A stretch of DNA of 64,000 bases from CAZROT01 sp964601895. Lineage in GTDB: Bacteria > Pseudomonadota > Gammaproteobacteria > Enterobacterales > Enterobacteriaceae. The notes below the pieces were generated by a model. It saw only the letters and a list, made by a program, of their open reading frames with translations. It made no database searches and was not told the origin of the DNA. The translations under genes were made by a program, and so were the position numbers. How positions within the stretch are numbered: position 1 is the stretch's first letter; each line of letters opens with the position of its first letter. Positions 28,784 through 38,225 of this stretch are shown here, piece after piece. The stretch is from positions 28,715 to 92,714 of the forward strand of contig CAZROT010000007.1 of the NCBI GenBank assembly GCA_964601895.1, given 5' to 3'.

Positions 28784-29688
28784 TTATCTCGTTTAGCTCT
28801 TGGGTGAGCGGCATCATATACAGCGGCAAGGTGCTGAAAATTAAGATGGGTATAAATTTGCGTGGTTGCAAGGTTGGCATGACCAAGCAGCTCCTGGACA
28901 GCACGCAGGTCGCCACTGGATTCCAGCATATGGGTGGCAAAAGAGTGGCGTAGTTTATGGGGATGAATATGACTGTTCACCCCCTGTTTCATGCCCCATT
29001 CGGCAAAGCGTTTTTGTACGCTGCGCATTGAGATGCGTTTGCCAGTGCGGGCAACAAACAGGGCATCATTCTCGGGAGAAAAAGTAGCGCGTAATTTCAT
29101 CCAGTCTGTTAACCAGGTCACTGCCATTCTGCCAAGCGGAACATAACGTTCTTTACTGCCTTTACCCATTACTCTGGCCTCGCCAGCGACAAGATTGATT
29201 TGCCTGCAGTCCATATTCACCAGTTCAGATAACCGCAAGCCTGCGCTGTACATCACTTCTAACATAGTGCGGTCACGTATCGCCAGGGGGGAATCAGAGC
29301 GAATAGTTAGCAGGCAATTTACTTCATCAACATCTATATTTTTTGGCAGAGGGCGTGCAACTCTTGGGGTATTCACCCCTTTGGCGGGGTTAGCAGGCAG
29401 GATACCTTTGTTGACCAGCCAGTTCAGGAAGCTGCGTAATGCAGAAAAACGCAGTGCAAGACTGGTTGATTGTAAGCCGGCACGTTTGCTCATAATAATG
29501 AGCAGGCGCACCTTTGCCGCATCGAGGTGATGCCATTTTGTGATGCCAGTCTCACCAGCAAGCAGAGCCAGTGTTTGTAGCTCACGGGTGTAGCTGGTTA
29601 TGGTCAGTGGACTGAGCTGGCGTTCAATTTTCAGGTAACGTAAAAAATCGGTAATGGGTTTGCTAAGCGCAGAATTTATATCCGTCAT
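28780..29688 (-). CDS. xerC: Site-specific tyrosine recombinase XerC
   Basis: With XerD (39646-40551) resolves chromosome dimers at dif. 302 residues (E. coli 298). N-terminal core-binding SAM-like domain (FLRYLKIERQLSPLTITSYTREL) and catalytic domain with the Arg in SAGLRLSEL, Lys in GKGSKERYVPLG, His-x-x-Arg in HKLRHSFATHML, His in LLGHANLATTQ and nucleophile Tyr in IYTHLNF. Overlaps yigB and the DUF484 gene by 4 nt each, as in the enterobacterial dapF operon. Confidence 0.97.
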   Translation of the reverse strand: MTDINSALSKPITDFLRYLKIERQLSPLTITSYTRELQTLALLAGETGITKWHHLDAAKVRLLIIMSKRAGLQSTSLALRFSALRSFLNWLVNKGILPANPAKGVNTPRVARPLPKNIDVDEVNCLLTIRSDSPLAIRDRTMLEVMYSAGLRLSELVNMDCRQINLVAGEARVMGKGSKERYVPLGRMAVTWLTDWMKLRATFSPENDALFVARTGKRISMRSVQKRFAEWGMKQGVNSHIHPHKLRHSFATHMLESSGDLRAVQELLGHANLATTQIYTHLNFQHLAAVYDAAHPRAKRDK

Positions 29689-30356
29689 ACGGGTTCAATC
29701 CAGCGTGTTATCAACCCGGGTAGCAGGCCTGTGAGATAATCGAGCAGGGTTGTACCCATACCCGGTTGATAATGCTGCTTATCCTGACTGCTGAAAATAA
29801 TGATGCCCAAATCGGCATTGTCACCCAACAGTGATAATGCCACTGAACCAGTCTGACTGCCTGCGGGTAACAGTAGTGATAATTCTGCATTGTTCAGATG
29901 GCCGAGATAATGCCGTTCATGCCCCAGGCGCTTTATCTTCAGCGGTTCAAAAGCATCGCGTAACATTGCCAGATGTGTCACATCTTCGCGTTTTTCCATT
30001 TTCCAGCAATCGCTGAACAGGCGGATATCAAAGCCAGTCAGACCAAAACTGTGTGCCCAGTGATTCAGTCGCACGATCATGTCCTGAATATTACTGGAGG
30101 CAGTTAACTCTGTCTGGAGTTGCAGTAGTCGTTTAAACAAAATTTGATTAGAATCAGCCTGTGCCATCAGCAGCGCAATTTCTTCTTCCAGCCGGCTTAT
30201 CTGATTACGTTGTCGTGCCAGCTGCCATTCCACTAGGGAAACACTGCCTTTTACCGGGTGTGGGATATGCATCTGTTCAACCGCACAGGCGTTACGTGTA
30301 AAAAAATCAGGATGCTGCAGCAGGTAGTGCACGACAGCACTATCGTTTAATTCCAT
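29685..30356 (-). CDS. yigA: DUF484 family protein YigA
   Basis: GAF-like DUF484 protein of unknown function that sits between dapF and xerC in enterobacteria. 223 residues (E. coli 235). An N-terminal VVHYLLQHPDFFTRN segment, a coiled region (about residues 48-90, SRLEEEIALLMAQADSN) and a GAF-like C-terminal half (LGIIIFSSQDKQHYQPGMGT) match the family. The stop overlaps the xerC start as ATGA. 60 nt downstream of dapF. Role cannot be read from sequence. Confidence 0.92.
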   Translation of the reverse strand: MELNDSAVVHYLLQHPDFFTRNACAVEQMHIPHPVKGSVSLVEWQLARQRNQISRLEEEIALLMAQADSNQILFKRLLQLQTELTASSNIQDMIVRLNHWAHSFGLTGFDIRLFSDCWKMEKREDVTHLAMLRDAFEPLKIKRLGHERHYLGHLNNAELSLLLPAGSQTGSVALSLLGDNADLGIIIFSSQDKQHYQPGMGTTLLDYLTGLLPGLITRWIEPV

Positions 30357-30416
30357 ACGCGTGGCTCGCTGCTCCTGTGCACGGTTAATGAAATTGATAA
30401 CAGATAAGATATTACC

Positions 30417-31241
30417 TTATAAACGGATAAATCCATCATAGACATGAGTAGCCGGTCCTGTCATATAGAGGGAATAACCTGGCCCCTTCCAGGTAATATT
30501 CAGGTTACCACCAGGTAGTTCAACCTGAACCTGTTCATTTAATTGCTCATGAATAATACCTACAGCCACTGCAGCACTTGCACCGCTACCACAGGCTAGC
30601 GTTTCTCCGACACCGCGTTCGTAAACCCGCAAGCGCAGGCTATTGCGGTTGATAATTTGCATAAAACCAACATTTGCTTTTTCAGGAAAATAGTCATGCT
30701 GTGCCAGCAGTGGGCCAAGGAACTCGACTCTGGCAAGTGCGACATCTTCTACCTGCAGCACACAATGAGGATTTCCCATGGACACTACACTGCAGAGTAG
30801 CGTTTGTTCAGCAATTCGTAAAGGGTAGGTTTTTTCTGTGGTAGTCGCATGGAAAGGCACGGCCTGCGGATTAAAATTGGGTTCCCCCATGTCGATGCGC
30901 ACAGTGCCATCTTCAAGGATGCTCATGCAGGTACGTCCCGTCTGGTTACTGACGCAGATGTTTTTTTTACCCGTTAACCCTTTGGTATAAACAAAGCGGG
31001 CAAAACAGCGTGCGCCATTACCACACTGAAAAACTTCACTGCCATCGGCATTGAAAATGCGATAGTGGAAATCCAGTTCAGGATCATAAGGTGGCTCTAC
31101 TAATAACAATTGATCGAATCCGATGCCCGTATGTCGATTGGCAAAACGCCTGATCTGCTCCGCTGAAAAGTAAACATTTTGTGTTACTGCATCAACTATC
31201 ATGAAGTCGTTACCGAGTGCGTGCATTTTAGAAAACTGCAT
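30417..31241 (-). CDS. dapF: Diaminopimelate epimerase
   Basis: Converts LL-DAP to meso-DAP for peptidoglycan and lysine. 274 residues from ATG 31241 (MQFSKMHALGNDFM), the same as E. coli; the ATG two codons upstream is too close to the GAG ribosome site. Catalytic cysteine pair: FQCGNGARCFARF (about Cys73) and TLACGSGASAAVAV (about Cys217); MGNPHC is present. Overlaps the end of lptM. The lptM-dapF-yigA-xerC-yigB-uvrD order is the enterobacterial one. Confidence 0.98.
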   Translation of the reverse strand: MQFSKMHALGNDFMIVDAVTQNVYFSAEQIRRFANRHTGIGFDQLLLVEPPYDPELDFHYRIFNADGSEVFQCGNGARCFARFVYTKGLTGKKNICVSNQTGRTCMSILEDGTVRIDMGEPNFNPQAVPFHATTTEKTYPLRIAEQTLLCSVVSMGNPHCVLQVEDVALARVEFLGPLLAQHDYFPEKANVGFMQIINRNSLRLRVYERGVGETLACGSGASAAVAVGIIHEQLNEQVQVELPGGNLNITWKGPGYSLYMTGPATHVYDGFIRL

Positions 31242-31419
31242 ATTCATATCTCACTCGAAGGTATGATGGTCTGTTTGTTGAGGTTTCTGTGCCTGATGGT
31301 ACAGTTTCTGCTGCAAAATTATCAGGTGCTAGTGGCATATAAAGGGGACCTTTTAGTCCACAGCCTGCTATTTCTGATAGCAGGATCAAACCTGGCAGCC
31401 AGCGCAGTGTTTTTTTCAT
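31228..31419 (-). CDS. lptM: LPS assembly lipoprotein LptM (YifL)
   Basis: Small outer-membrane lipoprotein that promotes oxidative maturation of the LptD/E translocon. 63 residues (E. coli 67). I chose ATG 31419 (MKKTLRWLPGLILL) because it opens a signal peptide ending in a perfect lipobox IAGC followed by GLKGPLYMP, the family signature; longer frames run into divergent cyaY. The tail after PLAPDNF is not conserved, as usual. Its 3' end overlaps the dapF start by 14 nt. Confidence 0.9.
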   Translation of the reverse strand: MKKTLRWLPGLILLSEIAGCGLKGPLYMPLAPDNFAAETVPSGTETSTNRPSYLRVRYEYAVF

Positions 31420-31494
31420 GAGAACCCTGTTGATGATGCGTTGATGTTTTCTATAATCGCAGACAGGTGATGAAAAGCAAACAGGAGATTGATT

Positions 31495-31815
31495 ATGCAT
31501 GATAGTGAATTTCATCAATTAGTTGACCAGCTTATGCTGAATATTGAGCAGACTGTCGATTGTTATTTGGGAGATAGTGATTATGAGAGAAGCGAAGGCA
31601 CTCTGACGCTTACCTTAGAGAATGGCAGCAAAATTATCATCAATCGTCAGGAGGCGCTACAGCAGGTATGGCTGGCTGCTAAAACAGGAGGATATCATTT
31701 TAATTATCAGGATAAGCACTGGTGTTGTGTCAGGAGCGGCAAACCATTTTTTGCACTTCTCTCTGAAATTATCGCCCTGCAATGTGGTGAAGTGATTTAT
31801 TTTAATCAGCTATAG
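31495..31815 (+). CDS. cyaY: Iron-sulfur assembly protein CyaY (frataxin)
   Basis: Bacterial frataxin, binds iron and regulates IscS cysteine desulfurase. 106 residues, equal to E. coli. ATG 31495 has AGGAGA 8 nt upstream. Acidic first helix (DSEFHQLVDQLMLNIEQTVD), acidic ridge (LGDSDYERSEGTL) and the core motif ENGSKIIINRQEALQQVWLAAKTGGYHF are intact. Divergent from lptM, as in E. coli. Confidence 0.97.
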   Translation: MHDSEFHQLVDQLMLNIEQTVDCYLGDSDYERSEGTLTLTLENGSKIIINRQEALQQVWLAAKTGGYHFNYQDKHWCCVRSGKPFFALLSEIIALQCGEVIYFNQL

Positions 31816-32062
31816 CAGTGCATGCTGCATAGAATTTTATCAGGTTAACTCACTGTTTTATAACTGCTTTTATTCTGCTGTGCTCAGCGTCGCTGCAAGG
31901 CTTTGGCTACGCTCAACAACAGGTTTCATCCATTGACAAATCCGCTGGCGGTGTTTTTGGGAAAATGATTTTATCTATGATTAATGGTAAAGGTGGATCC
32001 CTGTGACAAAAATAATATAATCAATAACATGAAATGAAATTTATGTAATATGAGTCTGTTTT

Positions 32063-33970
32063 ATGCCCTCGATCGCAAGCCATGCTGTACGCCATACTGC
32101 TTATTACTCACAGGTAAACAGCTCTGGTGCATATTTATCAGGATCGTTAAGAAATACAGTAAACGTATCCCAGTCAGATGAAAGGCCCGAATTCTGTAAA
32201 AAACAGAATCATCTTATTCCTGTCAGGCACATCACCAGCAATGGAGTTTCTCATGTTTCTTTCAGAAAGGCAGACTATCCTGTCACTATTCCTGGCAGCG
32301 ATATCGCGGTGACAATAGAAAAATATTTACACCAATCAATAATGATTGAAAGTGACAATAGTCAGCAAAATAAAGAGAATATCGCCAGATTTTTTAGCAG
32401 CCTGGTAAGCATAAAGCTGACTCTGTCAAGCAAAATTTATACCTGTCATATCACTGCACTGCCTCAGGAAATTGCCATCTCTGATGACGGGCACGCACTT
32501 AGGGAAAACTGGAATTTTTCTGCACAGAGCAGGCTTTCTTTGACCGCAGAGTATGGTATGGCTGCTGTATACCTGAACGCTGATTCAGACAGAGCTGGCA
32601 GCCTGTCAATGGTATCAAAACAGTGTAACGAAACACTCTCTGCCTGTCTGGTGAATAACAGCTATACAGTGCAGAGCCAGGGCACTGATACAGCCGGTGT
32701 GTTGGTGTCTGAAAATTCCTGTGAATATGTGTATATGCAACAGCAGGATATTCAGGTTGCTGCGCAAGAAGTGCGTACCAGAAACGATACCGATAACCTG
32801 TTGAATAGCGGTAAAAGAAACTCTTTTTTCGTGAAAATCTGGGACAGATTTAAAGCTATTTTTCATTCTGATGGCAAACCTGACATCATCACGGGTACAG
32901 TAACCGAATCGATAATCTCTGGTGTTACAGAAGTAGCAGCGAGTGCAATAACAATAAAGAGTGCGCATGACTATAAATTAATCGTACAGAGCCATGTTGC
33001 AACGGCGGCTTATGTTCAGGAATTCTGTCAGCGTAGTCAGAGAAAAACCTCTGTGCCTGTCGTGGTTGGGCAGGAATTTATGCCCAATACAGACAGTAAT
33101 ACAACCAGTTATACGCTTCCATTTTATTATCATTCACTTTCTCCCTATGTAGTAAAAGACCTGTCTTGTTCACAAAAGATTCAGCTGGCACAGAGAAAAG
33201 AGGCGGTAAAAGACGATCTGGATTACGACGGAGCGCTGATAACCAAAGACGGTGCGATTAGAATAGGAACACTTAACCAGCTAGACTGGCATAATCTGCC
33301 GGGTATCATCCCGAAAACCGGGACATTAAGTGGTGATACCCTGATATACATTAATGGGCAAAACACACCGGTCTACAGCCAGGTTACCGCCATGCAGGCA
33401 ATAGCAGATGCTTATGGAGTAAAAGTATTAGGTATCCATACTGCGACTCATGGCCATCAGTTTAAAGACGGTCTTCAGTCTTTAGAAGATAAATTGAACA
33501 TGAGTACCGGGCCGGCAAAAGCGCTGGAAAAACTTATTCTTAATTATTTACTGGAAAATAATGCTAAAGAGAAGCCATTACGCTTAATGGCGCACAGTCG
33601 TGGCGGCATTATTACCAGTCATGCATTAACAAATGTATATGAAAAATTGACGCAAGTGTTTCAACAGTTGCCCGACGTAAATAAGAAAAAAGCCAGGCAA
33701 ATTGCCAGGGAGCTGATGGCAGACATTAAAGTCACCACGCTTGCCGGGGGTGCATATCACTACCCGCAAGGTCCGGATTATGAACACTGGATAAATAAAA
33801 AAGATCCGGTGCCCATGATTTTTGGTGCGGGAGAATATGGCAAGGAAGGGAAGAACGTTCACTTCTTTTCGGCAACCACAAGAAAGCATAACGTGGATAC
33901 CTATTTAAAACATATTCAGCAGCAATGTAGTCAATTAAGCGATGATGAATATGAATCTACCTGGCTGTGA
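32063..33970 (+). CDS. Predicted serine hydrolase (alpha/beta fold), candidate effector
   Basis: 635 residues, no recognised named family. The first 300 residues have no identifiable domain, no signal peptide and no membrane helix. The C-terminal third (about 410-630) reads as an alpha/beta hydrolase: strand TLIYINGQNTP, VKVLGIHTATHG, then LRLMAHSRGGIITSHAL with a nucleophile elbow at Ser512, a candidate acid Asp581 in NKKDPVPMIF, and a candidate base His609 in RKHNVDTYL. Lipase, esterase or thioesterase activity is possible. ATG 32063 has only a weak GAG upstream. It lies alone between cyaY and ygfZ, which are far apart in E. coli. I infer a host-directed lipase/esterase; this is not demonstrated. 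Confidence 0.65.
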   Translation: MPSIASHAVRHTAYYSQVNSSGAYLSGSLRNTVNVSQSDERPEFCKKQNHLIPVRHITSNGVSHVSFRKADYPVTIPGSDIAVTIEKYLHQSIMIESDNSQQNKENIARFFSSLVSIKLTLSSKIYTCHITALPQEIAISDDGHALRENWNFSAQSRLSLTAEYGMAAVYLNADSDRAGSLSMVSKQCNETLSACLVNNSYTVQSQGTDTAGVLVSENSCEYVYMQQQDIQVAAQEVRTRNDTDNLLNSGKRNSFFVKIWDRFKAIFHSDGKPDIITGTVTESIISGVTEVAASAITIKSAHDYKLIVQSHVATAAYVQEFCQRSQRKTSVPVVVGQEFMPNTDSNTTSYTLPFYYHSLSPYVVKDLSCSQKIQLAQRKEAVKDDLDYDGALITKDGAIRIGTLNQLDWHNLPGIIPKTGTLSGDTLIYINGQNTPVYSQVTAMQAIADAYGVKVLGIHTATHGHQFKDGLQSLEDKLNMSTGPAKALEKLILNYLLENNAKEKPLRLMAHSRGGIITSHALTNVYEKLTQVFQQLPDVNKKKARQIARELMADIKVTTLAGGAYHYPQGPDYEHWINKKDPVPMIFGAGEYGKEGKNVHFFSATTRKHNVDTYLKHIQQQCSQLSDDEYESTWL

Positions 33971-34046
33971 CCGTACGCGTTCTTCCCCAGACGCAAGGGT
34001 ATTTATAGCGTTATTAAGCACAGCGCATTGTCATGGCCATTACCCG

Positions 34047-35063
34047 CTACCCATTTGTTGTAGTTAACTGTTCTGACAGCGAGTAGGGCAGCGCCTGGAT
34101 GCACAGTTCACTGCTGTCATCTCCCGGTATACGCAACTTTGTGTCAATTGTCGTGTCGTTGTTCAGCACTGCCTGCACCCACAGTATGCCGTCCGGTAAC
34201 TGACTCGCTACCAGGACCGTGCCTGTGCGTCGCCAGTTACCATCCATTAGCTGGAACTCTAAATCTTCACCCGCTGCAGGTACCCGAGCGGATTGGCCCG
34301 CCAGCCAATACAGTGCCCGCTTGTTGGTGCCACGATATTTAGCGCGTGCCACTGTTTCCTGGCCGGTATAACAGCCTTTGGTGAAACTGATGCCATCCAG
34401 CGCCTGAAGATTTACCGCCTGAGGGAGGAATACTCCACTGTTTACGGCGTCTATTATCGGATAACCCGCGGCAATATCCAGCGACAGCCATTGCTGGCTG
34501 CCGTTAAGTTGTACGTTATATCCTGCTTTTCTTGCCTCGTCTTTCAGAATTTCAACCTGCTCATGGCTGCTGATCAGTAAGAAGCGTTCTTCCGGCAGAG
34601 AAAAATGTAAAAGTGTGCTCTGCTGGTGCTGTACCACAGAGTGCTCTGCATCAGGGAGTGTGCCGAATATCGATGCCAGCAGCTCGCGTGCCTGTTGTCC
34701 ACAGATACCTGATAGCAGGGTTTGTTCGTCCTGATTAATAGATACCCTGGAGAATACGGCGTATTTTCTTAATTCTGTCAATTGAGTGTTTAACAGGCTC
34801 TTACGCTCAATAAAGGCAATGTGTTCTCTTTGATGAAATACTATCAGGCTGCTCCACATTTTTCCCTTTGCATCACAGTGTGCACACAGCATATGCCTGT
34901 CTGGTTTCAGCGCATTAATGTCTGCTGTTATTTGTCCCTGAAGATAACGTAGTCGATCCGGCCCTGTGACTGTCACTAAGGCCCAATCGTCGAGCGAGAT
35001 TATACTCAGCGATGATGTAATAGAGGATAGCTGATGCGCAGGGGTAAGTAGTTTATCTGTCAT
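34047..35063 (-). CDS. ygfZ: tRNA-modifying / Fe-S maturation protein YgfZ
   Basis: Folate-binding protein (COG0354) needed for activity of some Fe-S enzymes such as MiaB. 338 residues (E. coli 326). GcvT-like folate-binding fold: SLDDWALVTVTGPDRLRYLQGQ, HCDAKGKMWSSL, PQAVNLQALDGISF, and the signature KGCYTGQETVARAKYRG with its conserved Cys (about 233). Divergent from sdhE, as in E. coli. Confidence 0.97.
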   Translation of the reverse strand: MTDKLLTPAHQLSSITSSLSIISLDDWALVTVTGPDRLRYLQGQITADINALKPDRHMLCAHCDAKGKMWSSLIVFHQREHIAFIERKSLLNTQLTELRKYAVFSRVSINQDEQTLLSGICGQQARELLASIFGTLPDAEHSVVQHQQSTLLHFSLPEERFLLISSHEQVEILKDEARKAGYNVQLNGSQQWLSLDIAAGYPIIDAVNSGVFLPQAVNLQALDGISFTKGCYTGQETVARAKYRGTNKRALYWLAGQSARVPAAGEDLEFQLMDGNWRRTGTVLVASQLPDGILWVQAVLNNDTTIDTKLRIPGDDSSELCIQALPYSLSEQLTTTNG

Positions 35064-35341
35064 TATTATCGATCCTGATATTCATCAGATTGGTTAGTTA
35101 AAATACGAAGAATGCTGAAAGCTTTGCAGGTAATCCAGCCATTTGTCAACCGGGGAGAAAATAGTTACAAAAAATTAAAATTGTTTAATAAATAAATGAT
35201 TTTAAAGTAAATTACACACAATAGAATACAACTTCATGTAATGCATTTAGTTTTTTCTGCTTAAGAAATGACTGATACAGTATCTGACTGATAGTGGTAT
35301 CCCCTGATAACGTAGATTCAGGGTTACGTCGGGAGTACTCC

Positions 35342-35608
35342 ATGGATATTAATAATAAGGCCTGTCTGCGCTGGGCGTGTCGTCGTGGTATGCGTGAACT
35401 CGATATTATCATCATGCCATTTTTTGAATATGAGTACGACATATTGAATGAGAATGATAAGCGTTTATTTGTTCGCTTACTAACGAGCCATGATCCCGAT
35501 CTGTTTAACTGGCTGATTAATCATCATCAGGCACCGGATAAGGATCTACAAAGAATGGTCAGTTTCATCCAGAAAAGAAACCAGGCGCGTGGCCCAGTGG
35601 CAATGTAA
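35342..35608 (+). CDS. sdhE: Succinate dehydrogenase FAD assembly factor SdhE
   Basis: Promotes covalent flavinylation of SdhA and FrdA. 88 residues, equal to E. coli, from ATG 35342 (MDINNKACLRWACRRGMRELD); an upstream in-frame ATG at 35294 has no support. The essential RGxxE motif (RGMRE) and the DPDLFNWL block are intact. Its 3' end overlaps the GTG start of cptA by 20 nt. Confidence 0.97.
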   Translation: MDINNKACLRWACRRGMRELDIIIMPFFEYEYDILNENDKRLFVRLLTSHDPDLFNWLINHHQAPDKDLQRMVSFIQKRNQARGPVAM

Positions 35609-36002
35609 CCTGAAGGTTTCAAGGCGTACCCAGTTTTTTGCGTTTCTGGCGCAGGGTATGCTGTTGTTGTTAATTATTATTATAGTCTGTCCGCAAAGCA
35701 ATGGCATGTTTTGTCTGGTGTTAATCGCCATAGTTATCTTTGATGGCATTCGCAGCCAAAAAAATATCGCACGGTGTCAGGGAAGAATTGAATTGAAGGG
35801 AGGTAGTCTGTTGATGTGGAAGGATCAGGAGTGGCGTATAGCCAGGCAGCCATGGATGATGAAACAGGGTGTTTTATTTTCACTTCAGCAGGCAAAACAC
35901 CCTGTTCATCAGGCGCTCTGGCTGGCATCAGACAGTATGAACGAAAGTGAATGGCGTCATTTGTGCCTGGTATTAAGGCAATTTTTTTATTCAGGTCGCT
36001 AA
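35589..36002 (+). CDS. cptA: Inner-membrane protein CptA/YgfX
   Basis: YgfX family, described in E. coli as the toxin of the YgfYX (SdhE-CptA) pair acting on cytoskeletal proteins. 137 residues (E. coli 135), GTG start 35589 inside sdhE. WQCNLKVSRRTQFFAFLAQ opens two membrane helices (about 15-33 and 40-52), followed by a soluble domain with FDGIRSQ, WRIARQPWMMKQGVLF and DSMNESEWRHL. creB starts 2 nt after its stop. Confidence 0.93.
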   Translation: MAQWQCNLKVSRRTQFFAFLAQGMLLLLIIIIVCPQSNGMFCLVLIAIVIFDGIRSQKNIARCQGRIELKGGSLLMWKDQEWRIARQPWMMKQGVLFSLQQAKHPVHQALWLASDSMNESEWRHLCLVLRQFFYSGR

Positions 36003-36004
36003 TC

Positions 36005-36703
36005 ATGAAACCCTTGATTTGGCTGGTTGAGGACGAGCCAGGTATTGCGGATACATTGATTTATTTGTTTGAAAGTGAAGGGTTTAAGCTTAAATGGTTT
36101 GATCAGGGTAAACCGGTGCTTACTGCCCTGCAATATGAGCAGCCAGCGCTGGTCATTCTCGATGTTGGATTACCTGATATCAATGGCTTTGATCTCTGCC
36201 GTCGCTTGCTGACACAGGTTACTGCGTTGCCCATACTGTTTCTGACTGCCCGTAGTGATGAGCTTGACCGCATTATCGGCCTCGAAATCGGGGCCGATGA
36301 CTATGTTGCCAAGCCTTTTTCCCCGCGTGAATTAAGTTCCAGAGTACGTGTCATTTTACGACGACTCCAGAGAGCGCAGTCTGTATCTGTGCGCTCGGGG
36401 AGACTTGTGTTAGGTGCATTTGTGCTGGATGAAGAAGGAGCCCGCGTTACTTATTATCAGAAATTATTATTGTTGACACGCTATGAATATATGCTGTTGA
36501 AAACATTATTGATGTCATCAGGACGTATCCTGTCACGGCAGCAGTTAATGAATACTGTCTGGACCCAGGCAGAAGACAGTCTTGAACGTACAGTAGACAC
36601 GCATATTAAAACGCTGCGTGCCAAGTTACATAAAATTAATGAAAAAAAATCTCCTATTCTTACTCATCGTGGCCTGGGCTACAGTCTGAGCATCTGTGAA
36701 TGA
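36005..36703 (+). CDS. creB: Response regulator CreB
   Basis: OmpR-family regulator that activates genes preceded by a cre tag, including creD. 232 residues (E. coli 229) from ATG 36005; the frame is open further upstream inside cptA. Receiver domain: acidic pair in LVEDEPG, phospho-acceptor Asp in VILDVGLPDI (about 54), Thr in LFLTARS, Lys in YVAKPFSPREL. Winged-helix effector domain with LLLTRYEYMLLKTLL and RTVDTHIKTLRAKL. Overlaps creC by 4 nt. creA is absent from this locus. Confidence 0.96.
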   Translation: MKPLIWLVEDEPGIADTLIYLFESEGFKLKWFDQGKPVLTALQYEQPALVILDVGLPDINGFDLCRRLLTQVTALPILFLTARSDELDRIIGLEIGADDYVAKPFSPRELSSRVRVILRRLQRAQSVSVRSGRLVLGAFVLDEEGARVTYYQKLLLLTRYEYMLLKTLLMSSGRILSRQQLMNTVWTQAEDSLERTVDTHIKTLRAKLHKINEKKSPILTHRGLGYSLSICE

Positions 36704-38106
36704 AAATCGATTTGCGATTACTGCTGAGTTATTTTTTCGCTGTTGTGATGACAGGTTATGTTGTGTTCAAGATACTGGCTATCAATTTTGTTTTTTCCCA
36801 TGACAACAGGGAAGAGATGCTGATGAAGACAGCAAAGCTGTTGGTACACTTTATTCAGCAGGATATGCACAGGCCCGGCGCAGTTAACGGGCAATCGTTG
36901 CAGAAAATTATTAATTTCAACAGACGGTCAATTCTTACCTGTATTACCGGGCTTTATAAAAATAGTCATGGCTATCACATTCGTCTGACCGATGCCAGCG
37001 GTATGGTTTTTTTTGATTCCAGCGCTAAAAAACAAAAAAAGCTTTATTCAGGCTGGAATGAGATCTGGCATGTTGTACGTGACCAATATACTGACCATAA
37101 CGATTCGCCGAGTTTTTATAATTCATTGAGCTGGACTGCGGTATCGGTGATAGCAGAATCAAAAGTGATGGGTATTGTCAGCGTGGGCCAGATAAGCACG
37201 GATATGATGCCGCTCATGAAAGAAAAAAAATATCAGTTTGCCTTTGCAGGGACGATATTGCTAAGTACAGGTTTACTTATCGGTTTATTTTTTATCTGGT
37301 GGATTAATCATTCTGTCAAATTAATGACGCGCTACACCGAAAATGCTACGCAGGGACAACCGCTATCATTGCCGGTATTGGGTGAATTTACTGGTCTGGC
37401 GCAGGAGCTGGAAAGTATGCGTCTGAAACTAGAGAAAAAAGCCTATATTGAACAATACGTCCATACCCTGACTCATGAGCTTAAAAGTCCGCTCGCAGCA
37501 ATTCGCGGTGCAGCAGAACTGCTCAGAGAATCACCGCCACGAGAGGTTGCTGAACGCTTTTTACGCAATATCGATCAGCAAAGCATGCGTATTCAAAAAT
37601 TGATTGAAACCATGTTAATGCAGGCCAGAGTAGAAAGTCGTGCTGATTTGGAATGTTTTCCGATGGATATTGGTTGCGTGCTCAGGCAGGCTGTGGTTGA
37701 CAAAGAGCCGCAGGCTGTAAACTGCGATATCATATTGCAATTGAATGGCTGTGATAATGCCGGGATAGTGGGAGATGCTTTTTTGCTGGGACAGGCATTG
37801 GTTAATCTGCTCGATAATGCGTTGGATTTTACTTTACCTGGTGGCAGAATCGATATCAGTGGCGTACGCCACGCAGATTGTTATCAAATTTGTATTGCTG
37901 ATAATGGCATCGGTATTCCTGATTATGCCCTGGATAAGATTTTTGAACGCTTTTATTCTCTTCCGCGTCCCTGCCGACCCAAAAGTACAGGCCTCGGACT
38001 GAATTTTGTTCGGGAAGTCATATCGTTACATCATGGAAGTGTGACGGTTAAAAATCGTACAGAGCGAGGCGTCGAAGTTCAGCTTATTTTACCTTTTCCG
38101 CGTTAG
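36700..38106 (+). CDS. creC: Sensor histidine kinase CreC
   Basis: Inner-membrane kinase partner of CreB, linked in E. coli to carbon-source and fermentation signals. 468 residues (E. coli 474). Two membrane helices (about 8-27 and 182-204, LLSTGLLIGLFFIWW) flank a periplasmic sensor domain of about 150 residues. The HAMP-like linker is followed by H-box THELKSPLAAIRGAAELL, N-box LVNLLDNALDFT, G1 IADNGIGIP, F-box FERFYSL and G2 KSTGLGLNFV. Starts with ATGA overlap of creB. Confidence 0.95.
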   Translation: MKIDLRLLLSYFFAVVMTGYVVFKILAINFVFSHDNREEMLMKTAKLLVHFIQQDMHRPGAVNGQSLQKIINFNRRSILTCITGLYKNSHGYHIRLTDASGMVFFDSSAKKQKKLYSGWNEIWHVVRDQYTDHNDSPSFYNSLSWTAVSVIAESKVMGIVSVGQISTDMMPLMKEKKYQFAFAGTILLSTGLLIGLFFIWWINHSVKLMTRYTENATQGQPLSLPVLGEFTGLAQELESMRLKLEKKAYIEQYVHTLTHELKSPLAAIRGAAELLRESPPREVAERFLRNIDQQSMRIQKLIETMLMQARVESRADLECFPMDIGCVLRQAVVDKEPQAVNCDIILQLNGCDNAGIVGDAFLLGQALVNLLDNALDFTLPGGRIDISGVRHADCYQICIADNGIGIPDYALDKIFERFYSLPRPCRPKSTGLGLNFVREVISLHHGSVTVKNRTERGVEVQLILPFPR

Positions 38107-38117
38107 CTGTTGTTAAC

Positions 38118-38133
38118 TTCACGCTATTTTCAC
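38118..38133 (+). promoter_or_regulatory. CreB operator (cre tag) upstream of creD
   Basis: TTCACGCTATTTTCAC: two TTCAC direct repeats separated by 6 nt, an exact match to the CreB consensus TTCAC-N6-TTCAC described for E. coli. It lies 93 nt before the creD ATG and 12 nt after the creC stop, so creD should be induced by CreBC separately from creBC transcription. Confidence 0.85.
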
Positions 38134-38225
38134 ATAACCTCATGTTCTTTTCATCTGGCAGGATTAGCCTGTGAGTCCTGTCGCTATAAGCAAGCAGATT
38201 TGATTGATCAAAAAGGATTAAGTCA

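Noticed and set aside
32840..32863. WDRFKAIF at residues 260-267 of the hydrolase, like the WEK(I/M)xxFF effector motif
   Set aside because: The motif normally lies near residue 40 in a translocation domain; here it is internal and the surrounding positions do not match.
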